26,564 nucleotides of DNA, taken from positions 1 to 26,564 of the forward strand of contig JAGHSU010000142.1 in NCBI GenBank assembly GCA_018065685.1, written 5' to 3'. This document shows, in pieces, positions 8,371-16,071 of this stretch. Made by a program: the position numbers and the translations under genes. Under the pieces are notes generated by a model, which was not told where the DNA came from, searched no databases, and saw only the letters and a program-made list of their open reading frames with translations. Source of the DNA: Candidatus Methanocorpusculum equi (lineage in GTDB: Archaea > Halobacteriota > Methanomicrobia > Methanomicrobiales > Methanocorpusculaceae). How positions within the stretch are numbered: the stretch's first letter is position 1; the number at the start of each line of letters is the position of its first letter.

Positions 8371-9086
8371 TTATATTTCCCGCAATCGATTTGTATGAAG
8401 GCCGCGCCGTCCGGCTCTTTAAAGGCGACTATCAGCAGATGACCGTCTATAACGAAAATCCGGCGGCAGTAGCCCTGGACTTTAAAGCAGCAGGGGCCAA
8501 AGCCATCCATCTGGTTGACCTTGAAGGGGCAAAGAACGGGACCACACCGAACCTTGACATCATCTGCCGCATAAAAGAGGATTGCGGACTTTTCTGCGAG
8601 GTAGGGGGCGGCATCCGGTCCATGGAGACCGTGGAGAAATATTTATCCGCGGGCCTCGACCGCGTCATTCTCGGAACGGCCGCGATCACCTCTCCAGAGT
8701 TTCTGCAGGAAGCGGTTCTCCGCTACGGTGAAAAAATCGCTGTCGGCGCAGACGTCCGCGACGGAAAAATTGCCGTTTCCGGCTGGACCGAAACGACCGG
8801 GGTTACCCTTGATGAGTTCTTTTCGCGGATGCAGAAGACCGGTGTATCCACAGTAATCTGTACCGACATCTCCAAAGACGGGGCAATGAAGGGGACAAAC
8901 CGCGAACTCTACCAAAAGCTCGCTGAAAAGTACTCGCTGCAGATTACCGCATCCGGAGGAGTCTCAACGATTGACGATGTGCGGCATCTGGCATCCCTTA
9001 ATCTCTACGGGGCAATCATCGGAAAAGCCTACTATACCGGAGAAATCAATCTGAAAGAGGCGATTGCAGCCGGAGGACGCACATGA
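8367..9086 (+). CDS. hisA: ProFAR isomerase (HisA)
   Basis: HisA is the (beta/alpha)8-barrel isomerase that opens the ribose of ProFAR to give PRFAR. The 239-aa sequence has IIFPAIDLYEGRAVRLFKGD with catalytic Asp8 and GADVRDGKIAVSGW with Asp129 as the second catalytic acid. The phosphate-binding motifs are CEVGGGIRSMETVE and ITASGGVSTIDDVRHL. Half-barrel symmetry shared with HisF is apparent. It overlaps hisH upstream and hisF downstream by 4 bases each, giving the common H-A-F order. Confidence 0.96.
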   Translation: MIIFPAIDLYEGRAVRLFKGDYQQMTVYNENPAAVALDFKAAGAKAIHLVDLEGAKNGTTPNLDIICRIKEDCGLFCEVGGGIRSMETVEKYLSAGLDRVILGTAAITSPEFLQEAVLRYGEKIAVGADVRDGKIAVSGWTETTGVTLDEFFSRMQKTGVSTVICTDISKDGAMKGTNRELYQKLAEKYSLQITASGGVSTIDDVRHLASLNLYGAIIGKAYYTGEINLKEAIAAGGRT

Positions 9087-9856
9087 TTACCAAACGGATT
9101 ATTCCCTGTCTGGATGTAAAGGACGGACGGGTCGTAAAAGGTGTGAATTTTGAGGGACTGCACGATGTTTCATCTCCCGTGGAGCTTGCAAAATACTACA
9201 GTCAGAATGGTGCGGATGAACTGGTATTCTATGATATCACCGCATCCGCGGAAGGAAGAAGACTCTTCTCGGAGATATTAACCGAGACCGCGGAGTCGGT
9301 CTTTATTCCGCTGACGGTAGGAGGCGGCATCTCCTCCCTTGAGGACTTTGACCGCGTATTAAAGTGCGGCGCGGACAAGGTGAGTGTAAACTCAGGCGCC
9401 ATCAGAAACCCTTCGCTGATTGAAGAGGCCGCAGAACGGTACGGAAGCCAGTGTGTTGTCCTATCCGCAGACATCAAACGCGTTGACGGGAAATTTACCG
9501 TGTTCTCCCGCGGGGGACGCGACAACACAGGAATTGAGGCCATCTCCTGGATTAAGCACTGTGTTGATTTGGGCGCCGGGGAAGTGGTGGTAAATTCAAT
9601 CGATACCGACGGCGTCAAACAGGGCTTTGACATTGAACTCCTGGATGCAGTCTGCAAAGCGGTACATGTCCCGGTCATCGCGTCAGGAGGTGCCGGGTGC
9701 ATTGAGGACTTTATCACACTCTTTACCCGCATCCCGACGATTGATGCAGGCCTTGCCGCCTCAATCTTCCACTTCCACGAGGTGGAGATTGCGGATTTGA
9801 AAAAACGTATGGCTGAAGAAAAAATACCGGTACGTCTTACAGAGGAGTATCTCTGA
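9083..9856 (+). CDS. hisF: Imidazole glycerol phosphate synthase, cyclase subunit
   Basis: HisF uses ammonia from HisH to convert PRFAR to imidazole-glycerol phosphate and AICAR. The 257-aa barrel has IIPCLDVKDGRVVKGVNFEG with catalytic Asp11, LTVGGGISSLEDFDRVL, KVSVNSGAIRNPSLI, VVLSADIKRVDGK with the second catalytic Asp130, and IASGGAGCIEDFITLF. Length and motifs are normal. It begins in an ATGA overlap with hisA. A 27-base gap follows before hisIE. Confidence 0.97.
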   Translation: MITKRIIPCLDVKDGRVVKGVNFEGLHDVSSPVELAKYYSQNGADELVFYDITASAEGRRLFSEILTETAESVFIPLTVGGGISSLEDFDRVLKCGADKVSVNSGAIRNPSLIEEAAERYGSQCVVLSADIKRVDGKFTVFSRGGRDNTGIEAISWIKHCVDLGAGEVVVNSIDTDGVKQGFDIELLDAVCKAVHVPVIASGGAGCIEDFITLFTRIPTIDAGLAASIFHFHEVEIADLKKRMAEEKIPVRLTEEYL

Positions 9857-9883
9857 CCGGACTGGACGAATGAGGATACAACT

Positions 9884-10540
9884 ATGACAGATATGATTAA
9901 TACCGAGGAACTGAAGTTCGATGAAAAGGGATTAATTCCCGCAATTGTGATTAATGCAGCAACGAAGAAAGTGCTGATGTTCGCCTATATGAACAAAGAG
10001 AGTTTACAGATTACGATGGAGAAAAATCTCGCCTGCTTCTGGAGCCGTTCAAGAAACGAGCTCTGGCTCAAGGGGGACACCTCCGGAAACTATCAGCATG
10101 TGGTATCGATTACCACAGACTGTGACAGAGACACCCTTCTTGTCGCGGTAACCCCTGACGGCCCCGCATGCCATCTCGGAACCGAATCCTGCTTTTCCTA
10201 TCCGGTCTATGAAAATCCGGAGGCAGGAGAGTTCTCCTATGATATGCTGATGAAGCTTATCGAAGGCAGAAAGACCGAGAAGAAGGAGGGGTCATACACC
10301 ACGTATCTTTTTGAAAAAGGCATTGACAAAATCCTGAAGAAGGTTGGTGAAGAGTCCACAGAGGTCATCATTGCCGCAAAGGCAGGCGATAAAAAGGAGG
10401 CCATCTATGAGATATCAGACCTGGTCTACCATGTGATGGTATTAATGATTGAGGCGGGAATCTCACTCGATGACATCACCAAAGAGCTTGCATCCCGGCA
10501 TGTCATTGACCACAAGGTAAAGCAGGAGAAGATGACGTAA
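9884..10540 (+). CDS. hisIE: Bifunctional phosphoribosyl-AMP cyclohydrolase / phosphoribosyl-ATP pyrophosphatase
   Basis: This 218-aa protein fuses two enzymes for the second and third pathway steps. Residues about 1-110 are His[41 protein letters not shown] and a following SCF provide the metal and zinc ligands. Residues about 118-210 are His[40 protein letters not shown] and [14 protein letters not shown] form the MazG-like pyrophosphatase helices. Archaea more often encode HisI and HisE separately, so the fusion is a bacterial trait. The ATG at 9884 is preceded by TGAGGA at 9871-9876. A perfect inverted repeat straddles its stop codon. Confidence 0.95.
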   Translation: MTDMINTEELKFDEKGLIPAIVINAATKKVLMFAYMNKESLQITMEKNLACFWSRSRNELWLKGDTSGNYQHVVSITTDCDRDTLLVAVTPDGPACHLGTESCFSYPVYENPEAGEFSYDMLMKLIEGRKTEKKEGSYTTYLFEKGIDKILKKVGEESTEVIIAAKAGDKKEAIYEISDLVYHVMVLMIEAGISLDDITKELASRHVIDHKVKQEKMT

Positions 10541-10551
10541 GTCACGTCATC
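10531..10551. repeat. Perfect 8-bp inverted repeat across the hisIE stop codon
   Basis: GATGACGT and ACGTCATC flank a 5-base loop, and the hisIE TAA lies in the centre. As RNA it would form an 8-bp stem between hisIE and the PHP phosphatase gene. As DNA it could be a protein-binding palindrome. No T-run follows, so it is not a standard terminator. Confidence 0.7.
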
Positions 10552-10566
10552 AGCCGACAAACAGCC

Positions 10567-11355
10567 ATGCAGAACTTTGACCTTCACGTCCACACAACGT
10601 TCAGCGACGGGGCAGACACTCCGGAAACAGTAGTCCTCCGTGCGATTGAGTTCGGGCTTTCCCGGATAGGCATCTCGGACCATTCGTTTGTAAAAGGAGC
10701 TGAGGAATGGTGTATGAGGGAGGACGCTCTTCCGGCATACAGAAAAGAAATCACCCGCCTGAAGGAAAAGTACCTGGGGCAGATTGAGGTGCTCTGCGGA
10801 ATCGAGCAGGATATTCTCTCGAAGACGCCGGCAGACGGGTTTGACTATGTGATAGGTTCGGTTCATTTCATCAAAGAGAAGAACACGCTGATTCCGGTTG
10901 ATGAAAGTGCGGACATTCTGCAGGATGCGGCAGCCGGATACTTCGGGGACGACATCTATGCTCTCTGCAGCAGCTACTATGCGCTGGAGGCAGAGGCTGC
11001 CCTCCGGACAAACGCGGATATTATCGGACACTTCGATCTGATATCAAAGTTTAATGAGAACAATGCTTTGTTCGATGAGTCGGACCCGCGGTATGTTTCC
11101 GCATGGCAGGGCGCAGCACTGCAGCTTCTTCAAAGCGGCGTTCCCTTTGAGATTAACTTTGGTGCGGTAAGCCGCGGCTACCGGACTCTCCCGTATCCGT
11201 CAGCTGAGATGCGCCGGTTTATTCTGGATAACGGCGGACGGTTTATTCTTTCAAGCGACAGCCATGCGGCGGGGACAATCGGATACGGGTTTGAGGGGTG
11301 GAAGGAGACGGGAGGGTGTGTCGGGTTTGAAGGGGTCTTAAAACATTCTCATTAA
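10567..11355 (+). CDS. hisK: Histidinol-phosphatase, PHP family
   Basis: This 262-aa PHP-domain protein most likely dephosphorylates histidinol phosphate, the one step the other operon genes do not cover. PHP metal-binding motifs are visible in order: FDLHVHTTFSDG at the N-terminus, GISDHSF near residue 40, LCGIEQDIL near residue 80, VIGSVHFIKE near residue 98, IIGHFDLISKF near residue 156, and SSDSHAAGTIGYGF near residue 236. It starts 26 bases after hisIE in the same direction and ends the operon. No strong ribosome-binding site precedes the ATG, so initiation may depend on read-through from hisIE. The family includes other phosphoesterases, and the specific role is inferred from operon position. 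The bacterial names hisK and hisJ are both in use. Confidence 0.85.
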   Translation: MQNFDLHVHTTFSDGADTPETVVLRAIEFGLSRIGISDHSFVKGAEEWCMREDALPAYRKEITRLKEKYLGQIEVLCGIEQDILSKTPADGFDYVIGSVHFIKEKNTLIPVDESADILQDAAAGYFGDDIYALCSSYYALEAEAALRTNADIIGHFDLISKFNENNALFDESDPRYVSAWQGAALQLLQSGVPFEINFGAVSRGYRTLPYPSAEMRRFILDNGGRFILSSDSHAAGTIGYGFEGWKETGGCVGFEGVLKHSH

Positions 11356-11359
11356 ACAC

Positions 11360-11365
11360 TTTTTT
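11360..11365 (+). terminator. T-run after the his operon
   Basis: Six T residues begin five bases after the TAA of the phosphatase gene, a plausible end for the his transcript. The repeat element in the convergent gap begins right beyond, and the T-run aligns by position with the T-run next to the related element at 16066-16071. Confidence 0.5.
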
Positions 11366-11398
11366 GGAGGAGTTCAATCACAGGTTCTTTGTTGTCCA

Positions 11399-11557
11399 GT
11401 AACAGAGATGCGGGGGCTTGTGGTCGTTGTTGTAACTTTAGTGCGGCGTTGACCACCAAAAACGCGAATCTACGCGAATCAAAAAACGCGAATCGCGAGC
11501 CTATTCACCCGCGCCAGTCCCCGCTTAAATCGCGGGGCGCGGGCGGCTCGCTGAGAG
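11399..11557 (+). repeat. Dispersed hairpin repeat, copy A
   Basis: This is the forward arm of an inverted pair in the 416-bp convergent gap between the his operon and the permease gene. It begins GTAACAGAG and contains AACGCGAATCTACGCGAATC at 11461-11480, with another AACGCGAATC at 11485-11494. A strong GC-rich hairpin core spans 11495-11551, with outer arms GCGAGCC and GGCTCGC and inner complementary blocks CCCGCGC and CCCCGC. The same layout recurs at 16105-16314. Open frames through it give a repetitive peptide without family features, so I do not call a gene. The central spacer, about 11558-11622, shows no recognisable feature. Confidence 0.85.
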
Positions 11558-11622
11558 AAAAGAAAACCCACCTTCATTATTATAATCAATCACCCCGGAC
11601 TGTGAAGAATTTGTCAAGAATC

Positions 11623-11746
11623 CTCTCCCCAGCAGCCCGCCCGCGCCCCGCGATTTAAGCGGGGCTAAGCGCGGGTGCCAAAGGGCTGCGATTTGGGAGG
11701 ATTCGCGTAGATTCGCGTTCCTGTTGCACACCCGCACCAACGTTAC
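11623..11746 (-). repeat. Dispersed hairpin repeat, copy B (inverted)
   Basis: This is a reverse-oriented relative of copy A. Read on the minus strand it starts GTAACGTTGGTGCGGGTG (from 11746), contains AACGCGAATCTACGCGAATC at 11719-11700, and ends in a hairpin core at 11632-11689. Its outer arms are GCAGCCC and GGGCTGC, different from copy A but still perfectly complementary. With copy A it makes a composite inverted repeat of about 350 bp between convergent genes. About 25 bases separate it from the permease stop. Confidence 0.83.
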
Positions 11747-11771
11747 ACCATCCACAAATACCCCCCGCCCT

Positions 11772-13325
11772 TTACAGCATAACCTTCGTCATGCGGGCTT
11801 TTCCGCCGTCCGCACCGCAAATCTCCACCGTTATCTGGCCGCGATTCCGGGAAAGCTCCATCCGGACAGATTCAGCATTCATGGAATCCGCTGTTTTCTG
11901 CACTTCCTCTGAAAGAGATGCAGCCTGTGTCTTATCCATTGTCCAGAGCGCAGCACACTCTGATACGAGGTCACGCGCTTTTTTACCTCCGGTAAGTTTC
12001 AGCTCCTTATGATGCGGGATACTGATTTTTAAAAGGACACCTATCAGAACGGCGGCAAATGAACCGGCGGTAAGAGGAGACGCAAAGAAAAACTCTGCCC
12101 ATTCAGGAAGACCGCTGTAAAGGTACGGACAGACTGCAGACGACACACCGATTAAAATCGGAAGAATGATGACAAATATCCGCCGCGTATCAAGGACACG
12201 GGAGGCGATTCCGGATATCCCGCTCATCATAACAAACACAACGGCATAAATCAGGACCGCCCCGAGAATCGGTCCCGGAATCAGATTAAAGACCCAGCCG
12301 ATGAACGGGATAAATCCGCAGACGATAAAAAGAATCCCGAGACCAATACCCACCTTCCGCGAGGCAATGCCTGTTCCCACAACAAGTCCTGCAGCACTCG
12401 ACGCGGTCCCGGTGCCGACCCCGCCGAGGACGCCTGAGATTAAAAGCCCCGCCCCTTCCGCAAAAAGACCTTTCCGGAGAGACCTCGGATTTCTTGTTTC
12501 CGTATAGGTATTCAGGAGAGTGATGTTTCCGGAGGTTTTCATGACAATACAGATGACTGCTATGATGAACGGAATAATAAGAGCAGGACTGAATGCAAAG
12601 TTTCCGGTAAGGAAGGCAAAATCAGGGACAGCAAACGGGGTTATATCGGTGATTCCGGACAAAACCTCCGGATTGAAGACGCCTAAAAGGACTGCGGCGG
12701 CAAACCCGATGATGATTCCTATCAAAGTTGAATAAAACTTAAACACCCGCTTTTTAATGAGACTTAGTATGATAATCGACCCAAGGGTTATAATCCCCAC
12801 GGCAGTTGCTGCCGGGTCGAGCGGAGAGGAGTTCGTACTCCCAAAGAAGAGAGGGAAGGCGAATGGAACGATAGCAATTCCAAGAAGGAAAAGAACGGTG
12901 CCGCAGACTTCCGCAGGGAAGACAAAACGGAAGAAAGCGGTCACGCGGCTTATAAGAATTTCCGCAAACCCTCCTATGATGAGCATGCCAAAAAGCATCG
13001 GAAGCCCTCCTCCTGTTGCCGCAAGAAGGGAGGCCGGGAGGTATGAGGAGTTTGGAATAATCGGAAGGACCTGTCCGCTTCCGAATCTTCGTGCCGCCTG
13101 AAGGAGGGTTGCAATCCCGCAGCCGATTAATGTGGTGGAGATAAGAGTTGTGGTAACCGCCTCCCCGCCCCCAACCGCTCCGCTGATGATAACCGGGTAG
13201 GTGAAGTAGACTGCGAGCGCAAAGAAGTGCTGCAGAATGGTAAGAATCAGGGTTGACGGCGGGATTTTATCTTCGGTGTTGTACACCGGTCCTGCACCGT
13301 CAGCAGCTGCTGCGGGGTCTGGCAT
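11772..13325 (-). CDS. NCS2-type (xanthine/uracil permease family) membrane transporter with a C-terminal soluble extension
   Basis: This 517-aa membrane protein belongs to the nucleobase:cation symporter-2 family, with about 14 hydrophobic segments from residue 25 to about 440. The conserved NCS2 region is recognisable (LRKGLFAEGAGLLISGVLGG, then GLVVGTGIASRKVGIGLGI). The two glutamates that bind nucleobase in UraA (TM8 and TM10) appear to be replaced: the TM8 site reads IVMKTSGNITLLN and the TM10 site TGTASSAAGLVV. The substrate is therefore uncertain. The last 70-80 residues form a soluble domain with helices and a beta pair (VRMELSRNRGQITVEICG). It is transcribed toward the his operon and divergently from mcm. 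Function beyond transport is not inferable. Confidence 0.8.
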   Translation of the reverse strand: MPDPAAAADGAGPVYNTEDKIPPSTLILTILQHFFALAVYFTYPVIISGAVGGGEAVTTTLISTTLIGCGIATLLQAARRFGSGQVLPIIPNSSYLPASLLAATGGGLPMLFGMLIIGGFAEILISRVTAFFRFVFPAEVCGTVLFLLGIAIVPFAFPLFFGSTNSSPLDPAATAVGIITLGSIIILSLIKKRVFKFYSTLIGIIIGFAAAVLLGVFNPEVLSGITDITPFAVPDFAFLTGNFAFSPALIIPFIIAVICIVMKTSGNITLLNTYTETRNPRSLRKGLFAEGAGLLISGVLGGVGTGTASSAAGLVVGTGIASRKVGIGLGILFIVCGFIPFIGWVFNLIPGPILGAVLIYAVVFVMMSGISGIASRVLDTRRIFVIILPILIGVSSAVCPYLYSGLPEWAEFFFASPLTAGSFAAVLIGVLLKISIPHHKELKLTGGKKARDLVSECAALWTMDKTQAASLSEEVQKTADSMNAESVRMELSRNRGQITVEICGADGGKARMTKVML

Positions 13326-13398
13326 TGATGCTGAATAATATTGTGTGTATGTGGTATTAGGGTTTGGGGTTCGGGAGCACGGGAAATTGGACTGCTTT

Positions 13399-13499
13399 TT
13401 TCCGGGATGTTTTTCTGTGCTGTTTTTCCGGGTCGAAAACCCCCCTTCGAGGCAGAAGACACAGCAAAAAGGGACTGCGGCCGGAAATTACGCCGGAAT
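13399..13499. promoter_or_regulatory. Cluster of TTTCCGG/CCGGAA motifs in the permease-mcm divergent region
   Basis: The 247-bp gap between the permease and mcm contains TTTCCGGG at 13399-13406 and 13425-13432, 26 bases apart, and in opposite orientation CCGGAAA at 13481-13487 and CCGGAAT at 13493-13499, 12 bases apart. The arrangement could be paired operator half-sites. It may also be chance in a G/C-rich stretch. Confidence 0.3.
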
Positions 13500-13513
13500 T
13501 GATTCCGACATTC

Positions 13514-13526
13514 TCATATTTTCATA
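13514..13526 (+). promoter_or_regulatory. Likely TATA box for mcm
   Basis: The AT-rich stretch TCATATTTTCATA lies 47-59 bases upstream of the mcm ATG, predicting a start of transcription near 13545 and a leader of about 28 nt. The leader includes a strong ribosome-binding site, GGAGGGTGA at 13564-13572, immediately before the ATG. Confidence 0.45.
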
Positions 13527-13572
13527 CAGCACATACATAGATACAGACATACGTATCAGTATCGGAGGGTGA

Positions 13573-15705
13573 ATGGCAGAAGAACTTGAAGTAATCGACC
13601 GGGCAGAGGAATGGAGCGGGTTCCTCAAAAAGAAATACAAGTCGGCGCTCAACAAAATATCCCGTGAATACCCGAGCACACGCTCGCTTGAAATCGAGTA
13701 TGATGTTCTGGAAAAGTACGGAAAAACCGGAATTATCCTGGCAGACGACCTCTTAGAGCATCCCGGAAAAACCCTGGGCGACATAAAAGATGCCATCCGC
13801 TCGGCAAATCTGGTCTCGGGAAAGGATATCGAAGGATGCGACATCACAGAAGACATCATCAAGGGAATCAACATCAGATTTGTGCATCTCCCGCGAAAGA
13901 CCAGCATCCGCGACATCAGATCCGAGCACATCAACAAATTCATCAGTGTGGATGGAATTGTCCGCCGGGTAACCGAAGTCCGCCCAAGACTCGTCATCGG
14001 AGCATTCCGCTGCGCAAACGGACATATCACAAGAAAGGTTCAGGACTACGGAACGTACAGCGAACCTGACATGTGCGGAAACGCCGAGTGTACGCAGAAA
14101 AAGCTGGAACTGGTCCAGAGTCTTTCCACCTTCATCGACTCGCAGAAACTCCGCATTCAGGAAACCCCCGAAGGTCTGCGCGGCGGAGAACAGCCGCAGA
14201 CCATCGATATCGACTGTGTTGATGATATCTGCGGAGTGGTAGCCCCGGGCGACCGTATCATAATCAACGGTATCCTCAGGAGCGTTCAGCGCATTCAGAA
14301 CGGACAGAAAAGCACCGTCTTTGACCTCTATATTGAATGCAACTCGATTGAGATTTCCATCAAGGAGTTCGAGGAGGTGGACATCTCCGAAGAGGATGAG
14401 AAAGTCATTAAGGAACTTGCAACAGACCCGGCGATTTACGGGAAAATCGCCCGCTCGATTGCACCTACCATCTACGGTAACGATGATGTCAAGGAGGCCA
14501 TTGCGTTGCAGCTCTTCGGAGGAATCGCTAAAGAAATGCCCGACGGAAGCGGCCTCAGGGGAGATATTCATGTTCTTCTGGTGGGTGACCCGGGTATTGC
14601 AAAGTCCCAGCTGCTGCGCTATGTGATTAAACTGGCCCCCCGCGGGGTATACACCTCCGGAAAGTCCGCATCGTCTGCGGGTCTTACTGCAGCCGCCGTC
14701 AAGGATGATATGGAAGGGGGGCGCTGGACGCTTGAAGCGGGCGCCCTTGTTCTGGCGGATAAAGGAATCGCTGCGGTCGATGAGATGGATAAGATGCAGA
14801 AGGAAGACCGCTCATCCCTTCACGAAGCAATGGAACAGCAGTCCATATCCGTTGCAAAGGCAGGTATTAACGCGACACTTCGTACCCGCTGCTCGCTTCT
14901 TGGGGCAGCAAACCCGAAGCTCGGGCGGTTTGACGAGTATGTGAATATCTCCGAGCAGATTAACATGCCCCCGTCGCTTCTCTCCCGTTTTGACCTCATC
15001 TTTATTATGAAGGACCAGCCGGATGAAACCCGGGACTTAAACATCGCAAACCATATTCTGCGGGCGCATTCGGCAGGAGAGGAGATTATGCGGCACAGGA
15101 AATATCCGATTCCGGGGGCAGATGATGCGTATTTCAAGGAGAAACTGAAGCCGGTTTCCGCGGAAATCGATGCAGTGATGCTTAGGAAGTATCTGGCGTA
15201 TGCGAAACGAACCTGTTTCCCGATAATCACCAAGGAGGCAGAAAATGCTCTTATCTCGTACTACAAAAAGCTCCGGAGTGTGGCCTATGAAAGTTCGGAT
15301 AAACCGGTACCGGTGACCGCAAGAAGTCTCGAGGCGCTTGTCCGTCTCGGGGAGGCAAGCGCACGTGTGCGTCTCGCTGATGAGATAACAATGGAGGATG
15401 CAGCTCGTGTGATTAAAATTGTTGATACGTGTCTGCGTCAGGTGGCATACGATCCGAAATCCGGCAGCCTTGATATCGACAAAATTGCATCAAGCACCAC
15501 GAAGGCCGGAAGAACCCTGCGCCGCGATCTGAAGAAGGCTGTCGAGGCCCTTGCAGACTCTGACGGACGCACAGGGCTTGATGCTTTGTATCAGCATCTG
15601 GAGAAACAGAACTACACAAAGGAGGAGATCGAACGGATGATTGAACAGATGCGTTTATCCGGAGAAATCCTGCTCCCGAAGAACAACACTATAAAACTAT
15701 TATAG
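13573..15705 (+). CDS. mcm: MCM replicative DNA helicase
   Basis: This is the archaeal minichromosome maintenance helicase, the hexameric AAA+ motor that unwinds DNA at replication forks. The 710-aa protein has the N-terminal OB-fold domain (VDGIVRRVTEVRPRLVIGAF) with a zinc site built from CANGH and a downstream CGNAEC. The AAA+ core has Walker A GDPGIAKS (Lys344), Walker B AAVDEMDKM (Asp403, Glu404), sensor 1 LGAANPKLGRFDEY and arginine finger LLSRFDLIF (Arg472). A C-terminal winged-helix region follows from about residue 640. The length is slightly above the usual 650-700. The start has a strong GGAGGGTGA ribosome-binding site. It is followed 23 bases later by mptD, with no T-run between. 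Confidence 0.97.
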   Translation: MAEELEVIDRAEEWSGFLKKKYKSALNKISREYPSTRSLEIEYDVLEKYGKTGIILADDLLEHPGKTLGDIKDAIRSANLVSGKDIEGCDITEDIIKGINIRFVHLPRKTSIRDIRSEHINKFISVDGIVRRVTEVRPRLVIGAFRCANGHITRKVQDYGTYSEPDMCGNAECTQKKLELVQSLSTFIDSQKLRIQETPEGLRGGEQPQTIDIDCVDDICGVVAPGDRIIINGILRSVQRIQNGQKSTVFDLYIECNSIEISIKEFEEVDISEEDEKVIKELATDPAIYGKIARSIAPTIYGNDDVKEAIALQLFGGIAKEMPDGSGLRGDIHVLLVGDPGIAKSQLLRYVIKLAPRGVYTSGKSASSAGLTAAAVKDDMEGGRWTLEAGALVLADKGIAAVDEMDKMQKEDRSSLHEAMEQQSISVAKAGINATLRTRCSLLGAANPKLGRFDEYVNISEQINMPPSLLSRFDLIFIMKDQPDETRDLNIANHILRAHSAGEEIMRHRKYPIPGADDAYFKEKLKPVSAEIDAVMLRKYLAYAKRTCFPIITKEAENALISYYKKLRSVAYESSDKPVPVTARSLEALVRLGEASARVRLADEITMEDAARVIKIVDTCLRQVAYDPKSGSLDIDKIASSTTKAGRTLRRDLKKAVEALADSDGRTGLDALYQHLEKQNYTKEEIERMIEQMRLSGEILLPKNNTIKLL

Positions 15706-15728
15706 TTATACAGCAATTGGAGAATACC

Positions 15729-16052
15729 ATGGCAACAGACAGAGAAAACGCGGTTTTTGAGGCCGCAATCAAACTCGGGGCGCTCTATCACCAGTTTGTG
15801 GGAACGCCCATCTCACGCTCGACCGCAGACAAAGTTGAGGCAGCGATTGAAAGCGCTGTATCACTTCAGCCCTATGTGACATCAATACATGTTCACTTCG
15901 ACCGCTCGCTTATGAACGAAAACCCGTTCGGGTACTCGGAACTTTGCGGGGCCATGTATGATGTGGTAATCGAAACCGAGTATAACGGTGCAAAGTGCAA
16001 AGCGGGATTAAAGTTTGAAAACGGATATCCCATGATGCGGATACTGGAATAA
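15729..16052 (+). CDS. mptD: Archaeal dihydroneopterin aldolase (MptD family)
   Basis: MptD cleaves 7,8-dihydroneopterin to 6-hydroxymethyl-7,8-dihydropterin, on the route to tetrahydromethanopterin, the C1 carrier of methanogenesis. The 107-aa sequence matches the MJ1585-type archaeal family as I remember it: FEAAIKLGALYHQFVGTPIS near residues 10-29, a central VSLQPYVTSIHVHFDRS, and the C-terminal KFENGYPMMRI. It is unrelated to bacterial FolB. I chose the ATG at 15729, with GGAG at 15719-15722, over an in-frame TTG at 15717. A TATA-like CTATTATAG at 15698-15706 could give a separate leaderless transcript. A T-run follows at 16066-16071. Confidence 0.85.
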   Translation: MATDRENAVFEAAIKLGALYHQFVGTPISRSTADKVEAAIESAVSLQPYVTSIHVHFDRSLMNENPFGYSELCGAMYDVVIETEYNGAKCKAGLKFENGYPMMRILE

Positions 16053-16065
16053 ATCCGGGTATCTC

Positions 16066-16071
16066 TTTTTT
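16066..16071 (+). terminator. T-run after mptD
   Basis: Six T residues lie 13 bases after the mptD stop. A matching T-run on the minus strand, 16391-16386, lies 11 bases after the ilvE stop, so the inverted element provides a terminator for each convergent gene. Confidence 0.55.

Noticed and set aside
11389..11658. Open frame of 89 codons through copy A, with similar frames at 11525-11755 (-) and 16124-16369 (+) encoding NANLRE-like peptides
   Set aside because: The peptides are similar only because the frames run through the same DNA repeat. They lack ribosome-binding sites and family features, and the repeat is palindromic and non-coding in appearance.
13753..14571. 272-codon frame antisense to mcm, and other long antisense frames such as 10426-11031 and 9229-9732
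   Set aside because: They lie entirely opposite well-supported conserved genes, and their sequences show no family features.
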